From positions 124,001-188,000 of the forward strand of contig JARGSG010000258.1 of the NCBI GenBank assembly GCA_030374805.1: a stretch of DNA of 64,000 nt. Reading direction: 5' to 3'. Position 1 is the first letter of the stretch. Every line of letters starts with the position of its first letter. Below the pieces are notes generated by a model that ran no database searches, was not told the origin of the DNA, and saw only the letters and a program-made list of their open reading frames with translations. The translations under genes were made by a program, and so were the position numbers. Source of the DNA: Gracilaria gracilis (lineage: Eukaryota > Rhodophyta > Florideophyceae > Gracilariales > Gracilariaceae). Positions 1 through 9,465 of this stretch are shown one piece after another.

Positions 1-394
1 CGCACATAACGCAGCCCGTCGGCATGACATCGTCCTACGAAAGAACCTTCGGTACTTGCAACTTGCGCTTGAGGTGGCTTCTATCCTGGTGTCGATGAAT
101 TGGTTGCCACGGTATGTAACTTGCCTCAACAAAGAGAGAGGGATATGATATCTCTATGTTCCAAGACCAGCCTTTTTGAATGTTTTATTTCTGCGTAAGT
201 TCCGAGTGTCCAGGCGCTCTCTCTCAAAAATCTGTCTCCGAACAGTCAATGCGAACAAATAAGGTGGAGAGCCACTTGGCAACGGAGGTGTGATTCATGT
301 GGTTATCGCTTCACTTCCGGTGGAATTCGGGGTTCCCCCTTGGTAAACGGTTACTTTCCACAACGCTCCGTGCCTATGTACAGAAATACGTTCA

Positions 395-464
395 CATGCC
401 GGCTAGCAGGGCACGGAAGGGCAGATACCGATATCTGCCCTTAGGATCCCTGCTAGCCGGTATG
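395..464. repeat. 70-bp imperfect palindrome (hairpin)
   Basis: The outer arms CCGGCTAGCAGGG and its complement pair, and the inner arms AAGGGCAGATA and its complement pair. They are separated by 5-nt mismatched bulges around a short centre. It lies about 85 bp outside the left end of the duplicated cassette. It could be a hairpin-type mobile element remnant or simply a structured site; no flanking duplication was identified. Confidence 0.6.
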
Positions 465-1044
465 ACAAAGTAAATTAGTCGCGTTAGGGAGTCCGTCCGC
501 ATTTCCCAAGGAAAACACTGATGGTCCTACTTTCAAAGTCTTTTTTTTCCTCTCTTTCGCCGAGTTGATGACTCAATTCATATCCTGTCCCCAAAATGGA
601 TGCATATTCGTCGAATGAATTGGTCGCCACGAACCAGCAAACCACACGAAATCGTAGCCCATACAGCAAGGATTCCATTCAAATGAGAACCTCCAAGCTA
701 GACGAAAGCGAGACGAAAGTACAGTAGTAGCCACTTCATCAATGATGGTTTATTCAGCCTTTCACAAAACGAACGGGACCGTTCGCTACCAACGGTACCC
801 CATGGAGGTGTGAATGGGTGGGTGCATGGCTGCTGGACGTGAGGGAACGAGAAGAAATGCTAAACGTCTTGACCCAATCCAGGCCACCACGGGAGGAGAT
901 AGAGCCTCTTCGAAGAGCATTGGTACAAGGTTGTTTCGTGGTTTAGTGACGCCTGCTAAGTCTGCACCACCACTGGTCTCAGAGGCAGTGAAATGGGTTG
1001 AAGCGGTAAGGGCTTTGCGATGGAGCATTTAGGATGACTGCGAG

Positions 1045-1554
1045 ATGGAGCTGGCAAAGCGCCAACAGAACGTAGTTCCACGTCAGCGTCGGAGCCACCT
1101 GCCGAGTGTGGCGTCTGGAAATATTGTATCGTGGAAGATTGAGGAGGAGGGATTGGAGGCTCTTTAGAGGGATCAACAGTTGAAGCTGAAGCAGTGTTCG
1201 AAAAAGAAGGGAATGTTCGACACTGTTTGGGAAGTTGGAGAGGCGGTGGAAAACGGTTTGGCGGTATTGGTGGAGCGTGGGTGGAGAGGAGTTAGAAGCC
1301 TGGAAGTCGTTTCTGTCGCTGTGGTCGCAAATTCTACGACGCGACTCGACTCGACTCGAAACTGTATGGCCATTCTTGATGGCAGTAACCTACGTCGTTC
1401 AGAGCATTTTGTCTCATGTCGTACGCTACATGTCTTGTGGTACAAGAGAATCAGAGTAGGAACCCAGCATTCAGGAAGATCATGGAAGGACGGAAAGGTG
1501 TTATGTACATATGCACTACGTGCTGAATTCGAACAATTGAGGACAAAGCCATAG
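1045..1554 (+). pseudogene. Decayed ORF of the cassette, copy 1
   Basis: An ATG opens a frame rich in Lys, Arg, Glu, Leu and Trp that is shared by all three cassette copies (a segment reading FDAVWKVGEAVE is typical). Here it is stopped after 40 codons by TAG at 1,165-1,167, where the other copies have CAG or CGG. The frame then resumes to about 1,330 before short indels scramble it. The other copies carry different lesions. I do not recognise a family. It could be an old gene or transposon fragment that was already dispensable when the cassette duplicated. Confidence 0.45.
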
Positions 1555-1610
1555 CCACGGATATGGTCTCACAAGGACGGAGGTCTATCTTGCAACGGCA
1601 TTGCTAAAGT

Positions 1611-1652
1611 CATGAGTGAGCTGTTATGAGCGAGCTGTTATGAGCGAGCTGT
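1611..1652 (+). repeat. 14-bp tandem repeat, 3 units
   Basis: Three head-to-tail units of yATGAGyGAGCTGT. The same locus has four units in cassette copy 2 (8,676-8,731) and two in copy 3 (28,600-28,627), so it is a small variable-number tandem repeat within the duplication. Confidence 0.9.
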
Positions 1653-1979
1653 CTGCGGCACGGTTTGATGATCAGCTCAAACTTGTGTTGCACGTGCACT
1701 CCTGTGTTGCAGTTTGGTTGACGGGTCCAAAGAGAGTTACCGTTATGTATGGACCAGTGGAGCAAACTTCCGCTCCCCATCTCAAGTGATTAAGAACGTC
1801 TTGGCAGTCCACCCAAGTTTATCGAGTGGCGTATGTATAGGGTGCTGATAAAGAAGGAGCGCCAACACGAAACTGAACAAATGAGTACTGTACACATGGG
1901 TGGCTGGGTAGCACTTCTCACCTATCCTTTTCCTGTTCTAGGATAGCGCTTACCTCATTACTTGTACTGCCAAGTGAAC

Positions 1980-1995
1980 ATGTTCCATGGAACAT
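1980..1995. promoter_or_regulatory. 16-bp perfect palindrome upstream of glycine-rich gene
   Basis: ATGTTCCATGGAACAT is a perfect palindrome about 390 bp upstream of the glycine-rich gene. It is preserved in all three cassette copies. A second inverted repeat, GGTGGGTT with 5-nt loop and AACCCACC, follows within 40 bp. Its form would suit a dimeric regulator, but binding is inference. Confidence 0.35.
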
Positions 1996-2273
1996 TCGAT
2001 GTGTAGATATGCGGTGGGTTACAGCAACCCACCACCTCCAAAGTTCTCATCACTAACTGTGGGCACCACCTATCTTACAGATCTGTGCAGCTCACCATAC
2101 TCTGGATTTCTCAGAAACACCCAAGGTTCCAGGCACTCGGTGGCTGTACGAATTGAAGTCCGTTATGCCAAACACAGAATGCAGGCTGTGAATCTGGGAG
2201 TCCGTTGTTTTCTAACTACAAGGGTACGACTGTATCACAAGTAATGATGATTCTGGGTCCGCTCTAAACCCCG

Positions 2274-2282
2274 TATATAAAG
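2274..2282 (+). promoter_or_regulatory. TATA box of glycine-rich gene, copy 1
   Basis: TATATAAAG lies 112 nt upstream of the ATG and is followed by a pyrimidine- and A-rich leader without ATG. It is identical in the three copies. Confidence 0.7.
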
Positions 2283-2385
2283 CAGACCCTATCCTGCATT
2301 CTTCAGAGCTTCTAAACCAACACCCCAACCTCATCGACATCGACTTCCAAGCACTGCAACAAAAGTCTTTTCTCCCACCTCAACC

Positions 2386-3075
2386 ATGAAGTTCATCCTC
2401 GCTTTCGCTCTTTCCGTTTGCGTTTCGCATGCCACTGTCGTTCCATCTATCCATCAGAAGGGAGGAAACGGAGGTCGAGGAGGAGATGGTATCATAATGG
2501 GGGATTTTGCAATTGGCGGATATGGAGGTGCGGGAGGGAATGGGGGTCTGGGGGGTGGGAACGGAGGAGATGGAGGAAACGGTATTCTAAGTGGTGACTA
2601 TGGAATCGGGGGAATCGGTGGGGTAGGAGGAAGAGGTGGAGACGCGATTCTGTTGGGAGACGGAGGCAAAGGAGGAAATGGTGGAGCGGGAGCACTTTAT
2701 GGAGAGTATGGATATGGTGGGTTTGGTGGCGCCGGTGGTGATGGTGGTAACGGGGGTTTTTTCCTGGGGAGCGGAGGTAACGGTGGAAATGGAGGCTCCG
2801 GATTGTTGGTCGGGGACGATGGAATTGGAGGATTCGGAGGGGAAGGAGGTAACGGGGGCGATGCGTTGTTTGGGTTTGGAGGGAATGGTGGAAATGGCGG
2901 GGTAGGAGCGCTGTACGGGGACTTTGGGTTAGGCGGAATTGGTGGGTATGGTGGAGATGGAGGCAATGGATATGTTGGAGGCAATGGAGGAAATGGTGGC
3001 GTCGGACAGCTTGTTGGAGCGTCTGGTATTGGGGGTGCGGGTGGCGCTGGTGGCGCGGGCGGTGACCAGGTCTAA
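2386..3075 (+). CDS. Secreted glycine-rich repeat protein, copy 1
   Basis: The product is a 229-residue protein. It begins with a clear signal peptide ([16 protein letters not shown], residues 1-16). The rest is almost entirely Gly-rich repeats of the GGNGG/GGxGG type, punctuated every 15-25 residues by short modules such as YGDYGIGG or [10 protein letters not shown]. There are no Cys residues after the signal peptide and few charges. Secreted glycine-rich proteins are usually structural wall, mucilage or cuticle components, which is the likely role here. The ATG has context CAACCATGA and a TATA box 112 nt upstream. Two nearly identical intact copies lie at 9,466 and 27,188. Antisense poly-Pro and poly-His ORFs over this gene are shadows of the repeats. 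Confidence 0.9.
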   Translation: MKFILAFALSVCVSHATVVPSIHQKGGNGGRGGDGIIMGDFAIGGYGGAGGNGGLGGGNGGDGGNGILSGDYGIGGIGGVGGRGGDAILLGDGGKGGNGGAGALYGEYGYGGFGGAGGDGGNGGFFLGSGGNGGNGGSGLLVGDDGIGGFGGEGGNGGDALFGFGGNGGNGGVGALYGDFGLGGIGGYGGDGGNGYVGGNGGNGGVGQLVGASGIGGAGGAGGAGGDQV

Positions 3076-3193
3076 TGAATGACGCCAAATGAAGAAGTGT
3101 ACCTTGCCGCTTCACATAAGTTACTGGCAGCAGAAGTCGTGCAAGTGCCCTTTCTCGGAAACTTTGAATCTGCAACTCTACTACCACGAGAAT

Positions 3194-4420
3194 CTAGCCC
3201 CAACAGGTGAACCATATTAGACTTTTGGATAGAATTGGCTCGTCACAGCATATGATGGGACAAGACGATCTAAACCCAATTAGATAGTTGAGGAGCCGAA
3301 CCGCGTCTTTCTTAAACCGTACACATTGACCACCTTGGCCCCATCTAATGGTGGCGATCATGGTCGCCACAGAGTACAACCGGTGTTCTACTATCGAAGT
3401 GAACACGTTTCGATTTAAAATCGAATAGACATAGACACATCAAAAGACTTCAGCAGCCGCAGTTGCGGGAGAGAGTGAAGGAGAGCGTCAAATATAATAA
3501 GCTCTGCACACACGGTTCAGGTTTGCGAACGACCGTTACAGAATTCCTAATTATTGAAGGCCAGCTAGAGAGCCCTCGTCGTGTATCTCAACCGTGTGGA
3601 CTTCCAATCAGCGTCATGAATTTCACTTTTGGATAAACTACACGTATAAGGTTGTCAAATTGATTGGCTTTCTTGATGCGTTCATAAAAATTTGGTTTTA
3701 AACTATCGTTCGAAATAGTTGAGAAACTCAAACAAATGTTCATTAGTTTGAGCAGTTCACAGAAAGATGGAGAATTGATTGTGTTATCTAGTTTATTCTA
3801 AATAGTTTAAGATACAGTTCTATCGAAGATGAAGGGTGTGACTACTAGGACCCTGGAGACAAGTTTCATCGCTGCGCAAGTGAGAGTCAGAGCTGCTATC
3901 ATGTTTGGTCTTTACTATGATGCAGAACACTGAAACCAATAAGCTCATGTTTGTTCGCACAATGCCTGTCTTCGAAAGGAACTATTTGGAGAGGCTGTAT
4001 GAGTCTCGCCCACTCAAAACGACTTGCTCCAAACGATCTTGAACATAGTGTACAGGTAGCTACCTCATATAGAAGCCTGACGGAGCAGCGAAAGTAGATA
4101 TTGGTATTCACGCATAGGTAGGACGCGAAGAAAAGTCATGGCTTGGATCAAGTCTAGCACAAAAGAGTCCAACGAATCTTTAATGATATTCACCAACAAT
4201 TCCTTCACTTTCTTGTCAATAAGCCTTTATACCTACAGGTTCCTTTCACACACACTCCCAATACCACAAGAAATAACCAAAAATGAAGTTCTGTCACCCT
4301 TTCTCTTCTTGTAGAGTCATGCGTTGCTGGTCTGAGTGTCAACAGGGTATCTCTGCATCTATGTGCTAGTTGTCCATCGAAAGCACCAAGAATGAGTACA
4401 TTCTTCTTCACTCTAGGTTA
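3194..4420 (-). other. Cassette spacer with three small conserved reading frames
   Basis: Between the glycine-rich and EF-hand genes, three frames on the minus strand (3,194-3,406; 3,899-4,111; 4,205-4,411) have counterparts of similar length and about 85-90% identity in copy 3 (26,843-27,055; 26,130-26,324; 25,819-26,025). None opens with ATG at the conserved boundary. A TATA-like GGTATAAAGGC on the minus strand near 4,225 suggests transcription in that direction. This may be a decayed or spliced small gene, or an untranslated RNA. I cannot assemble a convincing protein. Confidence 0.3.
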
Positions 4421-4609
4421 CATTTGATTCTAAGTTGTCTCTCAGTTGTCTTTCTGTAGTACCATTCAATGAATTACAAGAGAAGAACTCTCTTTCTTCA
4501 GAATTACCTCGCTTTTCTGGTTTTCTACAATTCACTGTACAGAGAATCACGCGCCGCCAAGAAATCTTCTTCAACCATTATGTTTCCATTTCAGGAAGTG
4601 CCAATAATG

Positions 4610-4620
4610 TATTTAAGCTG
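4610..4620 (+). promoter_or_regulatory. Core promoter element of EF-hand gene, copy 1
   Basis: TATTTAAGCTG lies 124 nt upstream of the ATG. The same 11-mer is at the same distance in copy 3 (25,610-25,620) and upstream of the diverged paralog (11,837-11,847), although the sequence around it has drifted. That marks it as a constrained TATA-type element. Confidence 0.6.
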
Positions 4621-4733
4621 TGGGGCCTCCACCATAGCCGCATTTCCCATCATCTAGTCTCTCCATCCTTGTTCGAAGCTCATCAAAACACTTGGAGGTA
4701 AACAACAGAGCTAACCGCGCAATATCAGACAAA

Positions 4734-5285
4734 ATGATTGGAATCATTTCTATTTGGGTGACAACTTTCGCTGTTTCCTTCGCCGCGGGCTCCCAGTTGT
4801 TCCGAAAGAACAAAAAGAAGAATCCTGACCCCCATTGTTCTTCCTCCCCAGATAACTGGAGCAAAAGAGAAGAAATGGAGGTTCTACTACGGAACAATCA
4901 CTGGAATATTGTGTCCGAAAGAAACATTCTTCTAGATCTGGTGAAAGTGTTAGGGGTGCAACAGAGGGGTGACCATGATGAGCATGGAAATGTATACAAT
5001 CTTGTGCGGAGAATGACCACTGCCTTACGCGAAAGGGCAGAGTACATGTGTGAGCTTAAAGATGACCTGCAGGCACTGGAAAGGGAACGATGTGAAACGG
5101 AGTTTCTTTTCGAAAAACTGATGGGGGCCCATGTTCGGTGTCTGAAAGCAGCTGGTGCAGATGCGAACGAAAACGGTATGTTTGATTTGGACGAATTAGA
5201 GAGGCGGATTCTTCTAATGAAGAGTGGGTTCAAACCACCTCTTCCCCCGAATTCATCGCCCCAAAATACGAAGAACGCGCTATAG
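4734..5285 (+). CDS. Membrane-anchored coiled-coil protein with one EF-hand, copy 1
   Basis: The product is a 183-residue protein, intact here. Residues 1-20 (MIGIISIWVTTFAVSFAAGS) form a hydrophobic signal-anchor or signal peptide, followed by a basic KNKKK stretch. Residues about 45-135 are Glu/Lys/Arg/Leu-rich and predicted helical coiled coil. Residues 143-154 (DANENGMFDLDE) match the canonical 12-residue EF-hand loop, with acidic or amide ligands at 1, 3, 5, 9 and 12, followed by a helix. The tail is Pro-rich. Single-EF-hand proteins often dimerise to bind Ca2+; that is inference here. The ATG at 4,734 is chosen because the paralog starts at the same MIG residues. It converges on the WD40 remnant. 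Copy 3 is frameshifted (24,949-25,496) and a diverged intact paralog is at 11,154. Confidence 0.75.
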   Translation: MIGIISIWVTTFAVSFAAGSQLFRKNKKKNPDPHCSSSPDNWSKREEMEVLLRNNHWNIVSERNILLDLVKVLGVQQRGDHDEHGNVYNLVRRMTTALRERAEYMCELKDDLQALERERCETEFLFEKLMGAHVRCLKAAGADANENGMFDLDELERRILLMKSGFKPPLPPNSSPQNTKNAL

Positions 5286-5912
5286 AACTGAAACTGCACT
5301 ATTTAGTTGTAATAATTTAAGAATGTATAGAAATTAGTGTACTAGAGTGTTGTAGTAAAATATTTGTGAACACGTTAAATGAGGCCCTGAAGGTCACCTT
5401 ATTCAAAAAGAAAACAAAAGTATTCTCTCAATCATCTGTCTGGAATGTAATACAGGTATAGTAAATTAGAATGGAGAGTATTGCGATATAGATACAGACA
5501 AATGATCGATGTACGGTAAACCATTGGTGTAGTCGCATGAATCTCGTGCAGTACCTTGAACAGATAGCAGAAATCAGGGTTGGCTACTTCTAAGGAATGC
5601 AACAAAAGTCCGAAGTATCCTACATAGTTCAAGTTTGATCCCGCACCAAAGAACGCTGCCCAGTATAATCTGTGTGGTTTATGATGATATTGATAACTTG
5701 GGTTCTGGCTATCAGTCACAGATTGAGTTGTGGAACTGGGTTTCATAAAAACAAACATCATGCGTCAGGGAAGAAGTGGATTGCCGTCAAGAATCGAGGC
5801 TCGCGATGCCGGAGCAAGAACGGAAGGATGGGGAAGGATGGGGAAGGATGGGGAAGAACGGCGAATGAAGGGGTTCGTATTCGCGTAGGCTTGGGCCATG
5901 TCTCTTGGTGGA

Positions 5913-7091
5913 TCAACGCAATATTTCACAATTTGAGAAATTTTTCTCAGAAAAGAACACGTCGCCCACGCGTAGCACGCTGTGCTCGGCAGTGGCGAGC
6001 ACAACGTCGCTCGCTTTTCCGTTTGTGCCATCAGTGACGCGGCCGCTCTTTTCGAATTGCTTGTCCTCCGCCCACGGGTTCGTAGACCAGAACAGCGCAG
6101 CGTCGTCAGAGGTCGAATCTCCCGTAGCTCTCGAAGTCTTGACACACTCCCCACGAGCCACGTCCCACACCCTGCGGACAACGACGTCTGGTTTGGATGG
6201 ATAAGGACCTTTTTCATAGCACATCACCTGCAAACCGTGCCCATCTACCCCAACCTGCAACACTGTCCTGTTGTGTTCGAATGGTGCGCTGACGGCTTCG
6301 CCGCTGCGCACGTCCCATACTCGAACTATTGTCTACCCCGACAAAGAGACCACTCGAGTTGCGTCCGCGCTCATGACCACAGAATAAACCCAGCCCGTGT
6401 GATGGAAAGGCTTTCCAACCGCTTCTCCACTGAGCGCGTCCCACACCCGAACTGTCCAGTCGCCAGACCCGGTCGCAATTCGAGTCCGGTCTGCGCTTAT
6501 CGCCACACACGTCACCTCTTGGCTGTGGAAACTAACACCATCTGCTGTTTTTCTTGTCGTTACCGTGCCAGTGAGACCGTCCCAGATCCGAACTGTACCG
6601 TCGATAGACCGCGAAAACCCTCGACTCCCGTTTGCGCTCAGACTCGCACATGTGACGTAGCCCTTAAGACACGCGAGGGGCACACGCTTAGTGGTGGAGA
6701 GACCGTGCCGGCCTCTCCACCACTAAGCGCATGCCAGAATCGAACTGTACCGTAGGAGCACCCATACAACACTCGCGTCCCGTCTGAACTCAGCGCCAGA
6801 CTGGTCACCCATTCCAGGGCCTCGATCACCACCACCTCTTCACTCAGAACGTTCCACGCTCGAACTGTCATGTCCTCCGACCAAGATGCTACACGAGTCC
6901 CGTCCTTGTTCTTCGCCACACATCGCACCGCACCTGTATGACCGACAAGGGGCTTTCCAACCCACTCTCCATTGAACGCGTTCCACACTCAAACGGTCCG
7001 GTCATCAGACCCGCTGACAAATCGAGTCCCGTCTCCGTTCACTGCCGTACAATTCCTGGAGAGAAACCGATTGGCGCCACCACTGAATGCC
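5913..7091 (-). pseudogene. WD40 3' remnant of the NB-ARC/WD40 gene
   Basis: This is homologous to the C-terminal WD40 region of the gene at 20,566-24,249, in the same position of the cassette. Several blades with VRxWDxxSGE motifs are readable. It lacks everything upstream of the propeller, including the whole NB-ARC domain, because it is joined at 7,091-7,100 to coiled-coil gene sequence. It is also broken inside: a quasi-palindromic insertion at 6,685-6,729 shifts the frame, and TAG at 6,333-6,335 stops it where copy 3 reads CGG. It still has TGG (6,734-6,736) at the codon that is TGA in the full-length copy. It is convergent with the EF-hand gene. Not functional as an NLR. Confidence 0.85.
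6685..6729. repeat. 17-bp perfect inverted repeat inside WD40 remnant
   Basis: The arms CGCTTAGTGGTGGAGAG and its exact complement flank an 11-nt loop. The homologous gene at 23,446-23,480 has only one arm followed directly by WD40 sequence. The second arm is therefore an inserted inverted copy of the neighbouring bases, the signature of a fold-back template-switch event, and it destroys the reading frame. Confidence 0.85.
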
Positions 7092-7099
7092 CAAACAAA

Positions 7100-7380
7100 G
7101 GCAAAGAAGGGTTCACGCTGCTTATCGTCTCCTTCCTCTGGATGTGATGAACCAGCTTACCCCACATAGAACGTGCTATACACTCGATTTCTTTCCTTCT
7201 GTGCTGTTTCGGGCGCGAATACAAAGGAGGGGAACCACAATGTTCTTCTCCATTGTCAAGCTGCTGGTCAGTTGCATTTCCCCTTCTAGATATGCTATCA
7301 TGTGTACAGTGGCGTTCCCGATCATACTCGTTCTCGTAGATAGCTACTAGGCTCTCGATAGTCGACTTCCAAAGGAACAT
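7100..7380 (-). pseudogene. 5' fragment of the CaaX coiled-coil gene
   Basis: Starting at ATG 7,380, about 94 codons match the start of the gene at 30,303 (MFLWKSTxESLVAIYENEY) at roughly 90% identity. The match stops at 7,100, corresponding to 30,583. The frame then runs into reverse WD40 sequence. The remaining ~500 codons, including all coiled coil and the CaaX box, are absent. The promoter with CTTTTATA (7,495-7,502) is retained, so a short chimeric transcript is possible. Confidence 0.85.
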
Positions 7381-8104
7381 CTTGAACAAAAAGATAAAAG
7401 AAAAACGGTGAACGGCAATGGATGACGTTATGGCTTGTTATTCGTCAAAGTTCTATCAGAGTAGAGAAAGAAACCGGTGTACTCCGAAGCCAGTCTTTTA
7501 TAGGCTTTTCTTGTGTACTAACGTCGCTCGTTGAGTCAACAGAGTATAAGGTAAGGATTTCCTGGCATGGAGGCGTCGTCATTTGAAAAAATGTTCACCG
7601 AAACTCTAGGTGAGACCATTTCATTTGTTCCTCTCTTCCGCTGAGTTGATAACTCAATTCATTTCATGTCCGCAAAATGGATGCATATTTGTCAAATGAA
7701 TTGGTCGCCACGAACCAGCAAACCACACGAAATCGTAGCCCATACAGCAAGGACTCCATTCAAATGAGAACCTTCAAGCTAGACAAAAGCACAGTAGTAC
7801 CCACTTAATCAATGACGGCTTATTCAGCCTTTCCCAAAACGAACGGGACCGGTCGCTACCCTATGGAGGTGTGAATGGGTGGGTGCATGGCTTCTGGACG
7901 TGTAGGAACGAGAAGAAATGCTAAACGTCTTGACCCAATCCAGGCCACCACGGGAGGAGCTGAAGCCTCTTCGAAGAGCATTGGTACAAGGTTGTTTCGT
8001 GGTTCAGTGACGCCTGCTAAGTCTGCAACACCACTGGATTCAGAGGCAGTGAAATGGGTTGAAGTGGTAAGGGCTTGCGATGGAGCACTTGGGATGACTG
8101 CGAG

Positions 8105-8619
8105 ATGGAACTGGCAAAGCGCCAACAGAAGAGAGTTCCACGTCAGCGTCGGAGCCACCTGCCGAGTGTGGCGTCTGGAGAAATATTGTATCTTGGGAGA
8201 TTGAGGAGGAGGGATTGGAGGCTCTGCGGAGGGAGCAACAGTTGAAGCTGAAGCAGTGTTGGAGAAAGAAGGGCATGTTCGACGCTGTTTGGAAAGTTGG
8301 AGAGGCGGTGGAAAACCGTTTCGCGGCGTTGTTGGACCGGGCGTGGAGAGGAGTGTTAGAAGCCTGGAAGTCGTTTTTGTTGCTGTGTTTGCAAATTCTA
8401 CGACGCGACGCGACTCGACTCGAAACTGTATCGCCATTCTTGATGGCAGTAACCTACGTCGTCCAATGCATTTTTGGCTCATGTCGTACGCTACATGTCT
8501 TGCGGTACAAAACAATGAGAGTAGGAACCCAGCATTCAGGAAGACCATGGAAGGACGGAAAGGTGTTATGTACATGTACACTACGTGCTGAATTCGAACA
8601 ATTGAGGACAAAGCCATAG
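8105..8619 (+). pseudogene. Decayed ORF of the cassette, copy 2
   Basis: The ATG is preserved, but a 2-nt insertion near 8,178-8,181 (TCTGGAGAAATA versus TCTGGAAATA in the other copies) shifts the frame. Downstream, the frame from about 8,215 to 8,619 is open (ending LRTKP). The lesion differs from copy 1 (TAG at 1,165) and copy 3 (ATG to ATA). No family recognised. Confidence 0.4.
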
Positions 8620-8675
8620 CCATGGATATGGTCTCACGAGGACGGAGGTATATCTTGCATCGGCATGGCTAAAGT

Positions 8676-8731
8676 CATGAGTGAGCTGTTATGAGCGAGC
8701 TGTTATGAGTGAGCTGTTATGAGCGAGCTGT
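8676..8731 (+). repeat. 14-bp tandem repeat, 4 units
   Basis: Four head-to-tail units of yATGAGyGAGCTGT. This is the longest of the three allelic-like versions. Confidence 0.9.
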
Positions 8732-9059
8732 CTGCAACATGATTTGATAGTTACTTTAGCTAAACCTTGTGCTCCACGTGCACTCCTGCGTTGCAGTTTG
8801 GTTAACGGCCAAAGAGATTTACCGTTGTGTATGGACCAGTGGAGCAAACTTCTGCTCCCCATCTCAATTGATTAGAACTTCTCAGTAGTCCACCCAAGGC
8901 TTTAGAGTGGCGTATGTATGGGGTGCTGTTAAAGAAGGAGCACCAACACGAAACTGAACAAATGAGTAGATACACATGGGTGGCTGGGTAGCACTTCCCA
9001 CGTATCCTTTTCCTGTTCTGGGATAGCGCTTACCTCATTACTTGTACTGCCAAGTGAAT

Positions 9060-9075
9060 ATGTTCCATGGAACAT
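9060..9075. promoter_or_regulatory. 16-bp palindrome upstream of glycine-rich gene, copy 2
   Basis: The sequence is identical to that at 1,980-1,995 and keeps the same spacing to the gene. Confidence 0.35.
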
Positions 9076-9353
9076 TCGATGTGTAGATATGCGGTGGGTT
9101 ACAGCAACCCACCACCTCCAAAGATCTAATCATTAACTGTGGGCACCACATATCTTACAGATCTGTGCAGCTCACCATACTCTGGATTTCTCAGAAACAC
9201 CCAAGGTTCCAGGCACTTGGTGGCTGTACGAATTGAAGTCCGTTATGCCAAACACAGAATGCAGGCTGTGAATCTGGGAGTCCGTTGTTTTCTAACTACA
9301 AGGGTACGACTGTATCACAAGTGATGATGATTCTGTGTCCGCTCTAAACCCCG

Positions 9354-9362
9354 TATATAAAG
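9354..9362 (+). promoter_or_regulatory. TATA box of glycine-rich gene, copy 2
   Basis: TATATAAAG lies 112 nt upstream of the ATG, with a leader nearly identical to copy 1. Confidence 0.7.
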
Positions 9363-9465
9363 CAGATCCTATCCTACATTCATCAGAGCTTCTACACCAA
9401 CACCCCAACCTCATCGACATCGACTTCCAAGCACTGCAACAAAAGTCTTTTCTCCCACCTCAACC

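Larger units (their letters stand above)
549..7091 (+). repeat. Duplicated cassette, unit 1 (truncated)
   Basis: This block is colinear with the reverse complement of about 23,088-29,674. In order it contains a decayed ORF, the 14-bp tandem repeat, the glycine-rich gene, small conserved ORFs, the EF-hand gene and the 3' part of the WD40 gene. The left edge is where the shared text starting CCTCTCTTtCGC begins. The right edge is the fusion point with coiled-coil gene sequence at 7,091-7,100. Divergence is mostly point substitutions and short indels, so the duplication is recent but not fresh. Confidence 0.85.

Noticed and set aside
2492..3187. Long His/Pro/Arg-rich and poly-Pro ORFs antisense to the glycine-rich genes (also 9,572-10,213 and 27,270-27,557)
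   Set aside because: They are the mirror of GGN/GGA codon repeats, have no promoter or signal of their own and change freely between copies.
7856..8623. 255-codon minus-strand ORF over the decayed cassette ORF
   Set aside because: The frame is broken by non-triplet indels in the other two copies and its composition follows the opposite strand, so it is a chance frame.
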